Below are positions 30,075 through 42,116 of a stretch of 64,000 bases of DNA, in pieces. Both the position numbers and the translations under genes were made by a program. Each line of letters starts with the position of its first letter. Position 1 is the first letter of the stretch. This DNA is from Altericroceibacterium spongiae (GTDB taxonomy: Bacteria > Pseudomonadota > Alphaproteobacteria > Sphingomonadales > Sphingomonadaceae): assembly GCF_003610805.1 (NCBI RefSeq), contig NZ_RAPF01000001.1:434001-498000 (forward strand), read 5' to 3'. The notes beneath the pieces are model-generated. The model saw only the letters and a list, made by a program, of their open reading frames with translations. It had not been told where the DNA came from and ran no database searches.

Positions 30075-30095
30075 GCCGTTATCAGTGATAACGGC
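30075..30095. terminator. hairpin spanning the lexA stop codon
   Basis: GCCGTTATC and GATAACGGC are separated by 3 nt and form a perfect 9-bp stem that includes the TGA of lexA and a second in-frame TAA. There is no T-run after it on either strand, so it may be a weak terminator or an mRNA-stabilising 3' structure. Confidence 0.45.
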
Positions 30096-30780
30096 GCAGA
30101 AGCCCTGCCAGTTTACCCTGAACATGTACTTCATCGGGCATATAGATCTGCGCTTCATAAGCAGCGTTGGCCGGGTCGAGCCGGATCTTGCCGCCGTCGC
30201 GCCGCAAATATTTCAGCGTTGCTTCTTCATTGCGCACCAGTGCCACCACGATTTCCCCGTCGCGCGCCGTATCGGTGCGCTTGATAAGAGCAAAATCGCC
30301 GTCGAGAATTCCCGCCTCGATCATGGAGTCCCCAGATACTTCCAGCGCATAATGATCGCCGCTTCCCAGCAACGCTGCCGGAACGGGAAGGGTCTGCGTA
30401 TCTTCCAGCGCTTCGATCGGCATGCCCGCTGCAATGCGGCCGTGCAGTGGAATTTCGATCACGTCATTCGCAGGTTGAGGCGGTGGAGGCGCATCTGCGA
30501 CATTTGTCAGAGCACTATGGCTGCCGATCGCTTTCGAAGAAGCGCTGCTGCGGGCGGCACCTGCTTCATCGAGGGGACGCAAAACCTCAAGCGCGCGGGC
30601 CCGGTTGGGCAGGCGACGAATGAAGCCGCGTTCCTCGAGCGCTGAAATCAGGCGATGCACACCCGATTTGGATTTCAGTTCCAGCGCATCCTTCATTTCC
30701 TCGAAGCTGGGCGAGATCCCCGTTTCATCGAGGCGGTGCTGGATGAAACGCAGCAATTCGTGTTGCTTGGCGGTCAGCAT
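30082..30780 (-). CDS. lexA: SOS repressor LexA
   Basis: This is a 232-residue protein when started at the ATG at 30780, which has AGGAG 9 nt upstream and gives the family start [10 protein letters not shown]. The winged helix (1-68) is followed by a Pro-rich linker and the S24 peptidase domain. The cleavage site is Ala118-Gly119, the nucleophile Ser152 (GDSMIEAG) and the general base Lys190. It represses DNA-damage genes and self-cleaves with RecA. An in-frame start at 30864 would place the operator inside the gene and is rejected. Confidence 0.97.
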   Translation of the reverse strand: MLTAKQHELLRFIQHRLDETGISPSFEEMKDALELKSKSGVHRLISALEERGFIRRLPNRARALEVLRPLDEAGAARSSASSKAIGSHSALTNVADAPPPPQPANDVIEIPLHGRIAAGMPIEALEDTQTLPVPAALLGSGDHYALEVSGDSMIEAGILDGDFALIKRTDTARDGEIVVALVRNEEATLKYLRRDGGKIRLDPANAAYEAQIYMPDEVHVQGKLAGLLRRYH

Positions 30781-30821
30781 GAATACCGTCTCCTCATGTC
30801 GCTCATCATGTTCCAATGCGT

Positions 30822-30836
30822 GAACGAATGAAGAAC
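30822..30836 (-). promoter_or_regulatory. LexA operator, alphaproteobacterial type
   Basis: The sequence reads GAAC-N7-GAAC on the plus strand (GTTC-N7-GTTC towards lexA), exactly the direct-repeat operator known for alphaproteobacterial LexA. It sits 42 nt before the lexA ATG and touches the -10 element, so LexA should block its own transcription. Confidence 0.85.
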
Positions 30837-30864
30837 AATTAGGCAACTTATCAGGAGCGGTCAA
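30836..30864 (-). promoter_or_regulatory. lexA: lexA promoter
   Basis: On the minus strand TTGACC (30864-30859) and TAATTG (30841-30836) are separated by 17 bp, a good sigma-70 arrangement. The operator begins on the last base of the -10. The promoter lies just past the moeA stop codon, separating lexA from the operon upstream. Confidence 0.75.
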
Positions 30865-30869
30865 GCCAT

Positions 30870-32069
30870 TCAGAGTGTATCGAGGGGAAATACCTGCACA
30901 ATATCGCCGATTTTGGCCGGTTCAGCCATGGCGGGGCGTTCGATCAGCGCATCCGACCGGCTCAGTGCTAGCAAAGCGCTGCTGTCCTGCATGCCATCGA
31001 CCGGCGAAATCCCCCTATCGCCATATGAACCGCGAAGAAACTCCAGGCGTTTGCCCCCTGCAGGCAGGTTCTCGGCAAGACGCATCGGCCAGCTTTGCAT
31101 AAAAGGTTGCCGCGCGCCGGCCATGGCGCGTAGTAAAGGCAGAAGGAAGAAATAGGCCGTGACATAGCTCGAAACCGGATTGCCGGGCAGGCCGAGCACA
31201 ATCTGGCGGCCTTTTTGGCCTACCATCAAAGGTTTGCCGGGCTTCATGGCAACGCGCCAGAAAGATAAGGTGAAGCCTGCGGCCTCCATGGCCGGTTTCA
31301 GCAGATCGTGATCGCCCACCGATGCACCTCCGCTGGTGACGATAATATCGGCCTCACCTGCCTGTTCCAGCGCGGTTTTTAGCAGATCGAGATCGTCAGG
31401 GATCGGGCCATGATAAGCGATTCGCGACGTATAGGGGCGGGCCATAGCCTGGAGCATAGCGCCATTGCTGGCTGGAATCTGGCCGGGCCCGCACTGATCG
31501 GGGCGGGCTGCAAGCTCATCTCCCGTATCCATAATCGCAACTTGCGGGAAGACATGGACCGGCAGGGTGGCGTGACCGCCCGCCAGCGCCAGAGCGATCT
31601 GCGGGGCGCCAAGCACTGTGCCTTTCTCGAGAATCAGATCGTCCTCGTAAAAATCGAAACCGGCGCGCCGGATATGGCGGGGTGTGGCAAGGCCGCCGGG
31701 AACTACATGAACGTATCCTTCAGTGATTTCGGCTTCTTCCTGCAACAATATGGCACCGGCCATGCGCGGCAGGATCGCACCGGTCGATATGCGAATGGCT
31801 TCTCCGGCCTGAAGACTGTCTGCGAAAGGGTGTCCGGCAGCGCTTTCGCCCACAAGCTTCCAGGGGCCCACGACATCGCCTGCGCGCATGGCATAACCAT
31901 CCATAGCGGAAAGATCGGCCGGGGGCTGCGTCCGGCGGGCAAGAAGGGGATCGGCAAGGTAATGGCCGACAGCTTCTGCAGGGGAACGATGCTCTACAGA
32001 CATCGTCTGCGCCAGTTTGATCAGTTTTGCTTGTGCTTCAGCAAGCGGAAGAGGTTGGGGCAGGCTCAT
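30870..32069 (-). CDS. moeA: molybdopterin molybdotransferase
   Basis: This 399-residue enzyme inserts molybdate into adenylylated molybdopterin to make active molybdenum cofactor. The motifs [13 protein letters not shown] and [12 protein letters not shown] and the N-terminal [12 protein letters not shown] region match MoeA. It overlaps the moaC stop by 4 nt and is the last gene of the ppiD-trp-moa operon. Confidence 0.95.
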   Translation of the reverse strand: MSLPQPLPLAEAQAKLIKLAQTMSVEHRSPAEAVGHYLADPLLARRTQPPADLSAMDGYAMRAGDVVGPWKLVGESAAGHPFADSLQAGEAIRISTGAILPRMAGAILLQEEAEITEGYVHVVPGGLATPRHIRRAGFDFYEDDLILEKGTVLGAPQIALALAGGHATLPVHVFPQVAIMDTGDELAARPDQCGPGQIPASNGAMLQAMARPYTSRIAYHGPIPDDLDLLKTALEQAGEADIIVTSGGASVGDHDLLKPAMEAAGFTLSFWRVAMKPGKPLMVGQKGRQIVLGLPGNPVSSYVTAYFFLLPLLRAMAGARQPFMQSWPMRLAENLPAGGKRLEFLRGSYGDRGISPVDGMQDSSALLALSRSDALIERPAMAEPAKIGDIVQVFPLDTL

Positions 32070-32539
32070 CCCGAAAAATGCCAGTCACCCGATTTGCCGC
32101 CGGTCTTTTCCTGACAGAAGACCTGTTCGATAACCATCTGCTTATCGAGCGCTTTAACCATATCGTAAATTGTCAGGAGTGAGATGGAAGCCGCTGTAAT
32201 AGCTTCCATTTCCACTCCAGTTTTTCCCGTAAGGGAGGCTTTCGCCGTAGCCCGTACGGCATTATCTTCAAATGTGAAATCGATTGTGACAGCATCGAGC
32301 GCGAGCGGGTGGCACAAAGGGATCAGCTCGCCGGTTTTTTTGGCTGCCATGATTCCGGCCACCCGTGCCACGGCCAGCACATCGCCTTTGGGAGTATCGC
32401 CATCGCGGATTGCAGACAATGCTTCGGCGGACATGCAAATCCGCCCTGTGGCCGTCGCACTGCGGGAAGTGGCGGTTTTGCCGCCAATATCCACCATATG
32501 GGCCTGACCCTGCTCATCGAGATGGGTAAGTTTGCTCAT
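32066..32539 (-). CDS. moaC: cyclic pyranopterin monophosphate synthase
   Basis: This 157-residue enzyme converts the MoaA product 3',8-cH2GTP to cyclic pyranopterin monophosphate. Family motifs are [14 protein letters not shown] and [21 protein letters not shown]. It overlaps trpC and moeA by 4 nt each, joining the molybdopterin and tryptophan genes in one transcript. Confidence 0.96.
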   Translation of the reverse strand: MSKLTHLDEQGQAHMVDIGGKTATSRSATATGRICMSAEALSAIRDGDTPKGDVLAVARVAGIMAAKKTGELIPLCHPLALDAVTIDFTFEDNAVRATAKASLTGKTGVEMEAITAASISLLTIYDMVKALDKQMVIEQVFCQEKTGGKSGDWHFSG

Positions 32540-33330
32540 GCGTTCAGCAATTCCCTCGTCGCCGCTGTCACATCATTTTGCCGCATCAGGCTTTCACCGA
32601 CAAGAAAACAACGTACGCCATGCTGTGCCAGACGTTCGAGATCGGCATGAGTAGCAATTCCGCTTTCACCGACCAGCAGCGAACCTTCTGGAGCCAGCGG
32701 CGCAAGCCTTTCGGTGATCGACAGATCGGTGACGAAACGGCGTAAATCACGATTATTCACACCGATCAGCCGCGATTTAAGAGTTGCAGCGCGGTCCATC
32801 TCGCTTTCATCATGGACTTCGACCAGCACATCCATGCCACGTTCCATGGCAGCGGCTTCGATTTCGGCCATCTGGCTGTCTTCGAGCGCTGCGACGATGA
32901 CCAGAATAGCATCAGCTCCGATGGAGCGGGCTTCAGCAACCTGCCAGGGATCGACCATGAAATCCTTGCGCAGGACGGGCAGCGAACAGGCCGCTCGCGC
33001 GTCGATCAAATAATCCTCATGACCCTGAAAATAGGGCGCATCGGTTAGAACAGACAGGCAGGCCGCTCCGCCATCAGCATAGGCTCTGGCATGTTCTGCG
33101 GGACGAAAATCATTTCGAATCAGTCCTTTGGAGGGGCTTGCTTTCTTGATTTCTGCAATCAGGCCGAAGCCGTTCTTTGCTTTGTTCTCCAGCGCTTTGC
33201 GAAAGCCGCGAGGGGGTGAGGCTATAGCGGCCTTGCGGTCGAGATCTTCCAGTGTAGTCTGAGCCTTGCGTGTGGCGACTTCACCCCGCTTGGTGTCGCA
33301 AATTTCGATGAGTTTGTTGGTCATGGTCAT
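32536..33330 (-). CDS. trpC: indole-3-glycerol-phosphate synthase
   Basis: This is a 264-residue TIM-barrel enzyme of tryptophan synthesis that closes the indole ring on CdRP. Visible motifs are [27 protein letters not shown] and IGVNNRDL. I start it at the ATG at 33330 because it forms ATGA with the trpD stop; an ATG 6 nt downstream is also possible. There is no fused TrpF domain. Confidence 0.94.
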   Translation of the reverse strand: MTMTNKLIEICDTKRGEVATRKAQTTLEDLDRKAAIASPPRGFRKALENKAKNGFGLIAEIKKASPSKGLIRNDFRPAEHARAYADGGAACLSVLTDAPYFQGHEDYLIDARAACSLPVLRKDFMVDPWQVAEARSIGADAILVIVAALEDSQMAEIEAAAMERGMDVLVEVHDESEMDRAATLKSRLIGVNNRDLRRFVTDLSITERLAPLAPEGSLLVGESGIATHADLERLAQHGVRCFLVGESLMRQNDVTAATRELLNA

Positions 33331-34316
33331 TTCACCGCGTCGATCCAGCAATCCAGCAGCGCCTTGGCGAGCCCTTTATCGATCGCTTCGGCGGCTTCCT
33401 CCACACCTTCGGTCCAGCTTTCGACTTCGCCGGCAACGATAAGAGCGCCCGCTGTGTTGAACAGAACGGCATCGCGATAAGCCCCCGGCTCGCCCATGAG
33501 CAGCCTGCGCAGCGCATCTGCGTTGAAAGCGGCGTCTCCGCCCCGAATAGCTGTGATCGGATGGCAGGGTAACCCTGCATCGCGCGGTTGGATGCGTTTC
33601 ATCGATACCTGATCGAGCCGTGTTTCGGCCAGTTCATTGCCACCGGCAAGGCTCAGTTCGTCCAGTCCTTCATCGCCCGAAACGACCAGTGAATGTTCGG
33701 TACCGAGGCGGCGCAGCGCTTCGGCATAGATCGGAACATAAGCAGGGCGGGCGATACCGACGAGCTGGCGCTTTACACTTGCAGGGTTGGCCAGCGGTCC
33801 CATCAGATTGAAGATCGTCCGGCGTCCAATGGCTTTGCGGATCGGCATGATCCGGCCCATCGCCGGATGGTATCTGGCGGCGAACAGGAAACAAATCCCG
33901 ATATCTTCCAATGTTTCAGCCGCAGTTTCTGCGGCGCGATCGAGATCGAGCCCCAGTGCTTCCAGTGTATCGGCAGCCCCTGCCTTGGAGCTCGCCGCGC
34001 GATTGCCGTGTTTCGCGACCGGCACGCCGCATGCCGCGACCACCAGCGAAACGGCGGTCGAGACATTCAATGTATGATGGCCGTCTCCGCCGGTTCCGCA
34101 AACATCGATAGCATTGCTGGGCGCGTTCACAGGGATCATTCGTGCCCGCATCGCTTTCGCAGCTCCGGCAATTTCGCTCGCTGTTTCACCGCGATCGGAC
34201 AAGGCTGTCAGAAAGGCTGCAATGTCTTCATCGGCCGGACCGCCATCGAGAATGGTTCCGAAAGCCTCTTCGGCAGCGGTTTCGTTCAGCGGAGTTGCGA
34301 CAGAAGGCAAGCTCAT
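33327..34316 (-). CDS. trpD: anthranilate phosphoribosyltransferase
   Basis: This 329-residue enzyme transfers phosphoribose from PRPP to anthranilate. The PRPP-binding motif DVCGTGGDG and the downstream [15 protein letters not shown] are clear. The ATG overlaps the trpG stop and the stop overlaps the trpC start, so the trp genes are translationally coupled. Confidence 0.96.
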   Translation of the reverse strand: MSLPSVATPLNETAAEEAFGTILDGGPADEDIAAFLTALSDRGETASEIAGAAKAMRARMIPVNAPSNAIDVCGTGGDGHHTLNVSTAVSLVVAACGVPVAKHGNRAASSKAGAADTLEALGLDLDRAAETAAETLEDIGICFLFAARYHPAMGRIMPIRKAIGRRTIFNLMGPLANPASVKRQLVGIARPAYVPIYAEALRRLGTEHSLVVSGDEGLDELSLAGGNELAETRLDQVSMKRIQPRDAGLPCHPITAIRGGDAAFNADALRRLLMGEPGAYRDAVLFNTAGALIVAGEVESWTEGVEEAAEAIDKGLAKALLDCWIDAVK

Positions 34317-34912
34317 GCCGCAGTCTCATTTGACGAGCGGCAGATATCGAGGAAATTGCGCAACAAATCGTGTCCATGCTCTGTGGCGATGCTTTCGGGA
34401 TGGAACTGCACACCATGGATCGGTAAATCGCGATGACGAAAGCCCATGACTGATGTGCCGTCGAGACCAGGTGTTTCGCTGGTGGCGTTAACAGCCAGCA
34501 CCTCGGGAATGTCCTCGACGATCAGAGAATGATAGCGCGTGGCCGTAAAGGGTGAAGGGATGCCTTTGAACACACCGCTGCCATCATGCGTTACGGGTGA
34601 GGTTTTGCCATGCATCAGCGCCCCCTGTTTCACTGTTGCCCCGAAATACTGGCCGATAGACTGATGGCCGAGGCAAACACCGAGCAGCGGACGTCTTGCT
34701 TGTGCACAGGCGGCCACAAGGTCGAGGCTGATGCCGGCTTCGGTGGGCGTGCAGGGGCCGGGGGAAATAAGAAAGCCTTCTGCTCCGCTGGCCAGTGCTT
34801 CGGCGGCCGTGAGGGCATCGTTGCGCACCACTTTCACTTCGGCGCCCAGTTCCATCACATAATGGACCAGATTCCAGGTAAAACTGTCGTAATTGTCGAT
34901 GACGAGGATCAT
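34313..34912 (-). CDS. trpG: anthranilate synthase component II (glutamine amidotransferase)
   Basis: Started at the ATG at 34912 the protein is 199 residues and begins [14 protein letters not shown], the standard TrpG/PabA N-terminus; the longer frame from 34987 adds 25 unrelated residues. The class I GATase nucleophile is in [11 protein letters not shown] and the His-Glu pair in [13 protein letters not shown]. It supplies ammonia to TrpE and may also serve PabB. Confidence 0.95.
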   Translation of the reverse strand: MILVIDNYDSFTWNLVHYVMELGAEVKVVRNDALTAAEALASGAEGFLISPGPCTPTEAGISLDLVAACAQARRPLLGVCLGHQSIGQYFGATVKQGALMHGKTSPVTHDGSGVFKGIPSPFTATRYHSLIVEDIPEVLAVNATSETPGLDGTSVMGFRHRDLPIHGVQFHPESIATEHGHDLLRNFLDICRSSNETAA

Positions 34913-34958
34913 GGCTGTGCTGTTGTCCGTTTTGAAGCGACAATCAAGGGGTGCGGCG

Positions 34959-36467
34959 TCACTGACCGAAGCCCGGTTCGCCGGCAATACGTGCGGCTTC
35001 GCGGGCGGCGGCGATCAGCGCTCCGGCCTTGTGGCGGCATTCGCGCTGTTCGTAATCCGGGTCGCTGTCTGCCACGATACCGGCTCCGGCCTGAACATGC
35101 ATTACACCGTCTTTCACCATGGCAGTGCGCAAGACAATACAGCTGTCCACGGAGCCATCGGGTGAAAAATAGCCAACCCCGCCAGCATAAGGCCCGCGCG
35201 TTTCGGGTTCCAGCTCCGCGATAATCTCGCAGGCACGAATCTTGGGGGAGCCAGAGACCGTGCCCGCCGGAAAACCCGCAAACAGTGCATCGATAGCATC
35301 ATGATCGGGACTGAGTTTGCCCACTACGTTGCTCACAATGTGCATTACATGGCTGTATCGCTCAATCGTGAAGCTGGCCGTCACTTTTACGCTGCCTGCG
35401 GAAGAAACCCGGCCCACATCGTTGCGTCCGAGATCGAGCAGCATCAGATGTTCGGCCCGTTCCTTGGCATCGGCCAGCAGGCTTTCCTCATTGGCCAGAT
35501 CTTCCTCGGTTGTCGCGCCGCGCGGGCGAGTGCCGGCAATCGGGCGAATGGTCACTTCACCATTGCGCACGCGGACGAGGATTTCGGGGCTGGAGCCTAC
35601 GGCTGCAAAATCGGGCAGATCGAGGAAATAGAGAAACGGTGATGGATTGACCCGGCGCAGGGCACGGTAAAGCGCGAGCGGCGGGAGCGGGAAGGGGCAT
35701 GTAAAGCGCTGCGAAAGCACAACCTGGAAAATATCGCCCGCCGTTATGTATTCCTTCGCCCGGTTGACCATGCCGGCATAATCTTCGGGCGCAATCCGTG
35801 AAATCAGCTCCATAGCAGGCAAATCGGTGCTTTGCGGGAGATCCGGCACCGGACCGGTGAGCCGTGCCAGTGTAGCATCGATCCGCTCTTCAGCGCGGGC
35901 GAGGGCTGCATCCGCAGGTGTGTCGCTGACCCAGAGCGGAGCGATGCAGAACAATTCGTCTGATAGTCCGTCCATCACCAGAAGCACGGTCGGCCGGACG
36001 AACAGCATATCCGGTACGTTGAGATCGCTTTGCGCCGCGCGCGGCAGTTTTTCGACCAGGCCAATCGTTTCATAGCCGAAATATCCCACCAGACAGGCCA
36101 GTGCCGGCGGCAATGCGGCAGGGACATCGATCCGGCAAGCCTGAGCGAGAGCGCGCAATTCGCTCAGGCTGTCGCCCGGTAAAGGCTCGAAACCGCTCTG
36201 GTCATAGGTCCAGTGACGATTGACTTCGCAGCTTGTGCCGGTGGCGCGGAAAACCAGATCGGGAGCGATGCCGAGCAGACTATATCGCCCGCGCTGATCG
36301 CCGCCCTCGACGGATTCGAGCAGGAAATCGCCGCGGCCGGGCTCGATCAGCTTGAGTGCGGCCCCGATCGGCGTCTCCGTATCCGCAACGATCTTGCGCC
36401 AGACAAGCGCCGGCTTGCCTTGAGCGATCAGATCACGGGCGGAGGCGGCGTTTTCCAGTTCTGTCAT
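34959..36467 (-). CDS. trpE: anthranilate synthase component I
   Basis: This 502-residue chorismate-using enzyme makes anthranilate. Motifs are [21 protein letters not shown] and [16 protein letters not shown], with the inhibitor-binding N-terminal region [12 protein letters not shown]. Only 36 nt separate it from ppiD, so there is no room for a trp leader peptide and attenuator of the usual kind. Confidence 0.96.
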   Translation of the reverse strand: MTELENAASARDLIAQGKPALVWRKIVADTETPIGAALKLIEPGRGDFLLESVEGGDQRGRYSLLGIAPDLVFRATGTSCEVNRHWTYDQSGFEPLPGDSLSELRALAQACRIDVPAALPPALACLVGYFGYETIGLVEKLPRAAQSDLNVPDMLFVRPTVLLVMDGLSDELFCIAPLWVSDTPADAALARAEERIDATLARLTGPVPDLPQSTDLPAMELISRIAPEDYAGMVNRAKEYITAGDIFQVVLSQRFTCPFPLPPLALYRALRRVNPSPFLYFLDLPDFAAVGSSPEILVRVRNGEVTIRPIAGTRPRGATTEEDLANEESLLADAKERAEHLMLLDLGRNDVGRVSSAGSVKVTASFTIERYSHVMHIVSNVVGKLSPDHDAIDALFAGFPAGTVSGSPKIRACEIIAELEPETRGPYAGGVGYFSPDGSVDSCIVLRTAMVKDGVMHVQAGAGIVADSDPDYEQRECRHKAGALIAAAREAARIAGEPGFGQ

Positions 36468-36503
36468 TATCGTTTTCTCGGGCCGGTCCGGCCCCGTTTA
36501 TCC

Positions 36504-38447
36504 TCAATTGAGACGGTTATTCGCGCCGGTGAGCTGGTCTTTCACAGCTTTGATCGCCGCGGAATTACGCTCGGTCCCGATCTGTTTTTCCACGGCTTTG
36601 ACGAATTGTTCGAGATATTCGTCACCGACAAGCTGACCGAGCTGGGTACGGACTTGCCCGATAGAGGGATCGTCATCATCCAGTTTGCCCGGCGTAATTG
36701 TATCGAGCTGCGCCACGAACCAGCCATTATCACCCGGTGCTTCAAGCCGCTTGGTGGTATCCTCGGCCATGCTGAAGAACAGAGCAAGGATCGGGGGCAC
36801 CTGACCGCCGCGGGCAATCTCGTCGCGTGACATATCGATGGAATCGGCAGGGGGCAGAGTGGTCTTTTCGGCTGCCATAGCTTCCCTGAAGCTCTTGCCA
36901 TCGGCCAGACGCTTCATAATACGCTGCGAGGCTTCCTTGGCTTTCACCGAACCTTCATGGCGACGCCATGCAGCCACGACCTGTTCGCGAATATCCTTGA
37001 GCGGAGCGGCAGCCGAAGGTGTGATTTCCTGTGCTTCGAAGATCAGGAACGTCTTGCCCGGGTCCACTTCGGCGAGCTGCGGTTTGCCTTCCTGCATCTG
37101 GAACGCCGTTGTCAGTGCGCGATTGAGCACTTCCGGAGCCTTTTCACCGGGCGTGCCATACACGTTGCCTTCAGCCGTCAGTGGCTTTGTGCTTTGCAAG
37201 GTTAAGTCGCGTTCCTTGGCGATTTCCGCAAGGCTGCGCCCGCTATCCACTTCATCTTCGATCTTCGTACTCAGATCGACCAGAGCGGCACGCTGCTGCT
37301 CTGCAGCGAGAGTGTCGCTGATTTCTCCGCGCACCTGATCGAGGCTCCGGGCCGGTGTGCTCTTCACCGAATCGACGCGCAGCAGATACCAGCCAAGACC
37401 GCCCCGGGCAGGCTTGGCAATCGTGCCCCGATCCACGGCGAAAGCGGCCTGGGCCACAGCTGCCGAGGCGTTTTGGGCCAGTTCCGACTGGGTCACAGGG
37501 CCGACAGAGGTCGTTTCAAGACCTTTGGACTTCGCTGCAGCGGCAAGCGAGCTGCCATTATTCACTTCATCGAGTACCGCTTTGGCTGCGGCTTCGGTAG
37601 GCAGAACGAGCTGCGTGAATTCGCGACTTTCGGAGGCCGCATATTGGTCTGCATCGCGTTCGTAGCGTGCCTTGATCTGCGCATCGGTGGGCGCGGGGAC
37701 ATCGCCCACAGCATCCGGACCGAAGGTTGTATAACGGATCACACGGCGCTCGGGGCGGATATAATTCTGTTTGTTCTGTGAATAATATTCCTGCACCTGC
37801 TTATCGGTCGGATCATCCTTGGGAGCAAAAGCCATGCTCGGAATGATGGCAATCGTTCCCTTGCGGCTTTCCCCCTGAAGCGCAGCATAGCGCTGAGCGA
37901 TAGAGCGCGGCATAGTTGCGCCAAAGCCGACCGGGCGAGTCAGCTGCTGGGCAAGGAGGCCGGCCGCCAGATCGCTGCGAACAGCCGCTTCGGTCAGCCC
38001 CTGTCGCTGGAGAACTGCACGGAACATATCCTGATCGAACGATCCGTCAGGCCCGTTGAAGCTGCCGCTTTGAATGATTTCGCTATCCACCAAGCGCTGT
38101 CCGGCGCGCAATCCGTATTTGCGGGCATATTCTGCCACGGCGGTGCGCTGAAGCATTTGTTCAAACACCTGGTCGGCGCCGCCCTGCGAGACGAAAGCGT
38201 CCATAGTCAATGTCGGATTCTGCTGACGCATATTGTTGAATGCATTGGTGACATTCATCGAATATTCCGCTGTGCCGATTTTTGTGTCGCCCACGACGGC
38301 CACGCGGTCACCGCCCGAAACACCGCCGAAGGAGCCGCTACTGGCAACATCCGAACTGGCAAAGGCGATAGCAATCAGCGCAAGGAAGCCGAGCGTAAAG
38401 GCGATTCCGAGCTTGGACTTGAAAAAATTGCGGAACAGCTGAAGCAT
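36504..38447 (-). CDS. ppiD: PpiD-type periplasmic folding factor (SurA_N/parvulin)
   Basis: Started at the ATG at 38447 it is 647 residues beginning MLQLFRNFFKSKLG, with one N-terminal TM helix (about 13-33) and a large periplasmic part containing SurA-like N-terminal and parvulin-like rotamase regions. It should assist folding of proteins leaving the Sec translocon. The region ahead is divergent from tpiA; downstream it leads directly into trpE. Confidence 0.85.
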   Translation of the reverse strand: MLQLFRNFFKSKLGIAFTLGFLALIAIAFASSDVASSGSFGGVSGGDRVAVVGDTKIGTAEYSMNVTNAFNNMRQQNPTLTMDAFVSQGGADQVFEQMLQRTAVAEYARKYGLRAGQRLVDSEIIQSGSFNGPDGSFDQDMFRAVLQRQGLTEAAVRSDLAAGLLAQQLTRPVGFGATMPRSIAQRYAALQGESRKGTIAIIPSMAFAPKDDPTDKQVQEYYSQNKQNYIRPERRVIRYTTFGPDAVGDVPAPTDAQIKARYERDADQYAASESREFTQLVLPTEAAAKAVLDEVNNGSSLAAAAKSKGLETTSVGPVTQSELAQNASAAVAQAAFAVDRGTIAKPARGGLGWYLLRVDSVKSTPARSLDQVRGEISDTLAAEQQRAALVDLSTKIEDEVDSGRSLAEIAKERDLTLQSTKPLTAEGNVYGTPGEKAPEVLNRALTTAFQMQEGKPQLAEVDPGKTFLIFEAQEITPSAAAPLKDIREQVVAAWRRHEGSVKAKEASQRIMKRLADGKSFREAMAAEKTTLPPADSIDMSRDEIARGGQVPPILALFFSMAEDTTKRLEAPGDNGWFVAQLDTITPGKLDDDDPSIGQVRTQLGQLVGDEYLEQFVKAVEKQIGTERNSAAIKAVKDQLTGANNRLN

Positions 38448-38660
38448 ATTGGGTATATATCTTCCAAATAACACACGCAGAACGGTACGCGCCGATATGA
38501 AAAGGCGCTTTATCCGGCCTGCGGCTTGCCCGCAACAGTCCAGCGCGTCAATCTTGTGATCCGGGAGTCCGACTTTGACAAAACGTGTTTGCCGGATTAG
38601 CGCGCCTTCACTTTCGCCTTAGAGGCAGTTTTCTGGAAATAGAGGGATCAGGGATACCCG

Positions 38661-39419
38661 ATGGCCAAGCGCCCCTATATTGTCGGCAACTGGAAAATGC
38701 ATGGCACTCGCTCCATGCTGTCCGAGGCGCGCGCGATAGATCGCGCTGCCGAGCGCCTTATGAAGGCTGAAGTGGCGTTGGCTCCGCCATTCACGCTGCT
38801 CCATGCCGCGCGTAAGGAAGCCGATTTGATCGGTATCGGCGCACAGGATTGTCATGCTGCCGAAGGCGGTGCGCATACCGGTGATATTTCTGCCGCCATG
38901 ATCAGGGATGCGGGCGCAGGATTCGTGATTCTGGGTCACAGTGAACGTCGTGCCGATCACGGCGAGAGCGATGCCGATATTCAGGCCAAGGCGCAGGCCG
39001 CTCTTGCAGCAGGCCTCAATATCATCGTTTGCGTCGGAGAAACCGAGCAGGAACGCGATGCCGGCAAGGCGGAAGAAATCGTGACGGATCAGCTTGTTGG
39101 ATCGCTTCCGCCATGCGCCGAATCTGGCGAGAAAGTAACCGTCGCTTACGAGCCTGTCTGGGCGATCGGTACGGGGCGGACTCCGACAGTGGAAGATATT
39201 GCCGCAATGCATGGAACGATCCGGGGGAAGCTGGCAGAAATATATGGCGATGCGGCCGAAGAAATCCGGATTCTTTATGGCGGTTCGGTAAAACCGGACA
39301 ATGCGGCAGAATTGCTGGCCGTCGCTGATGTCGGCGGTGCACTTGTCGGTGGTGCGAGTCTCACGGCAGATAGTTTTCTTGGTATCGTGGTGGCTGCGGC
39401 GGAAAGCGTCGAGCATTAA
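38661..39419 (+). CDS. tpiA: triosephosphate isomerase
   Basis: This 252-residue TIM-barrel enzyme of glycolysis interconverts DHAP and glyceraldehyde-3-phosphate. Catalytic residues are Lys12 (GNWKMHG), His93 (ILGHSERR) and Glu164 ([11 protein letters not shown]), and the phosphate loops [11 protein letters not shown] and [10 protein letters not shown] are present. A possible promoter is TTGACA at 38575-38580 with a weak -10 seventeen bases on. Confidence 0.97.
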   Translation: MAKRPYIVGNWKMHGTRSMLSEARAIDRAAERLMKAEVALAPPFTLLHAARKEADLIGIGAQDCHAAEGGAHTGDISAAMIRDAGAGFVILGHSERRADHGESDADIQAKAQAALAAGLNIIVCVGETEQERDAGKAEEIVTDQLVGSLPPCAESGEKVTVAYEPVWAIGTGRTPTVEDIAAMHGTIRGKLAEIYGDAAEEIRILYGGSVKPDNAAELLAVADVGGALVGGASLTADSFLGIVVAAAESVEH

Positions 39420-39426
39420 AAAAATG

Positions 39427-39454
39427 CGTCTGGCACCTGATCGGGTGCCAGACG
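39427..39454 (+). terminator. hairpin after tpiA
   Basis: An 11-bp perfect stem, CGTCTGGCACC paired with GGTGCCAGACG around a 6-nt loop, begins 8 nt after the tpiA stop. It lacks a T-run on the plus strand, so it may act as an intrinsic terminator of low strength or as a 3' stabiliser. Confidence 0.6.
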
Positions 39455-39555
39455 GAATGCGCGGCTTTGCCTCATCTGCAGCCGCGCCTTGCGAATGCCG
39501 CAGCACATCGCTATCTGCGCGGCAGGTCTGATTTATTGTTTAGAGTGGTTGCTTC

Positions 39556-39942
39556 ATGTCCCTGTTCCTCTTCCTCACCGTTGTTCAGGCGATTGTCGCC
39601 GCAGCGCTTGTCGCTCTTGTGCTGATGCAGCGGTCTGAAGGTGGTGGTCTGGGCATTGGTGGCGGCGGCAGCCCCGGTGGTCTGATGTCGGCGCGCGGTG
39701 CGGCGGATTTCCTGACCCGGATGACGAAATATACTGCAGCTCTGTTTGTCGTCCTCTCGATCGTGCTTGCTGCTCTGGCTGTGAATGTGACCTCGGGTGA
39801 CGATATTGACGATACGCTTGACCGGTCGGTCGCTCCTGCCGCTCAGCAGCAGGATCCGCTGAACGCAGCCGACAGCGCCGAATCCGATGAACAGACAGCA
39901 GCACCGGCCAGCGATGATCCGCTGGCAGATGTTTCCCAGTAA
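39556..39942 (+). CDS. secG: preprotein translocase subunit SecG
   Basis: This 128-residue protein has two TM helices (about 2-24 and 57-77) around the conserved LMQRSEGGGLGIGGG loop, and a long acidic Ala-rich C-terminal tail, usual in alphaproteobacteria. It assists SecYEG-SecA protein export. It sits between tpiA and pyrG, a frequent order in this class. Confidence 0.93.
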   Translation: MSLFLFLTVVQAIVAAALVALVLMQRSEGGGLGIGGGGSPGGLMSARGAADFLTRMTKYTAALFVVLSIVLAALAVNVTSGDDIDDTLDRSVAPAAQQQDPLNAADSAESDEQTAAPASDDPLADVSQ

Positions 39943-39950
39943 AATGCAAT

Positions 39951-39974
39951 AGCCCGGCACACAGTGGCCGGGCT
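39951..39974 (+). terminator. secG terminator
   Basis: AGCCCGGC and GCCGGGCT form an 8-bp stem with an 8-nt loop 9 nt past the secG stop, followed by the pyrimidine-rich TCTCTCCT. It fits an intrinsic terminator. Confidence 0.65.
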
Positions 39975-40099
39975 TCTCTCCTTCGCCCGGTTGGAAGCCT
40001 TCGTTTTGAGGGCAGGCAGCGCTTTTGTGCTTACTCCGACTGAAAAGCCTGTGGAATGAACCATTCCGGGGCTTGCCTCGAATCCATTTATCAAAGTAA

Positions 40100-41749
<1,650 letters not shown>

Positions 41750-42116
41750 TAAGGAGATGAGGTTCAGCTTTTTCAGATGCTTGCGACTATTTCGCAAAAA
41801 CAACTTGCATCACAACCCCTCAACACCTTACCGGTCTTGGCTATTGTAAATTTATCGTATCAATTTCCGTTCGTGCCGCGTCAGTTTTCTTCCCTTTGAA
41901 GGAAGAGCAGTTCGGGAATCTGAGGCGTAACCGGAGCACCTGTCGGTTCCGACTTACTTTTCGGGAATGGCCATCTTCTGCGACCCGGATGGACGTTCTT
42001 GAAAGGTAAATCGGCGCGCAGCGTCGAGGGGGCGAAACCTTCTAACAGGTTTCGCCCCCGAATATGTATCACCGAATATAATGAGCGATTAGACGTCGTT
42101 TAGCGTCGATAACCAA
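41750..42116. other. intergenic region between pyrG and hsp20
   Basis: This 367-nt stretch lies between the stops of convergent pyrG and hsp20. It contains the strong hairpin at 42028-42059 listed separately. An open frame on the minus strand (41881-42072, GTG start) has no ribosome-binding site and runs through the hairpin, so I do not call it a gene. The remaining 280 nt hold no recognisable feature; a small RNA is possible but unsupported. Confidence 0.5.
42028..42059 (-). terminator. hairpin downstream of hsp20
   Basis: GGGGGCGAAACC pairs perfectly with GGTTTCGCCCCC around an 8-nt loop. It lies 57 nt past the hsp20 stop and could end transcripts from either side, although no T-run follows on either strand. 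Confidence 0.6.

Noticed and set aside
41881-42072. 63-codon open frame on the minus strand between pyrG and hsp20
   Set aside because: It needs a GTG start without a ribosome-binding site and passes through a terminator-like hairpin; composition does not look like protein-coding sequence.
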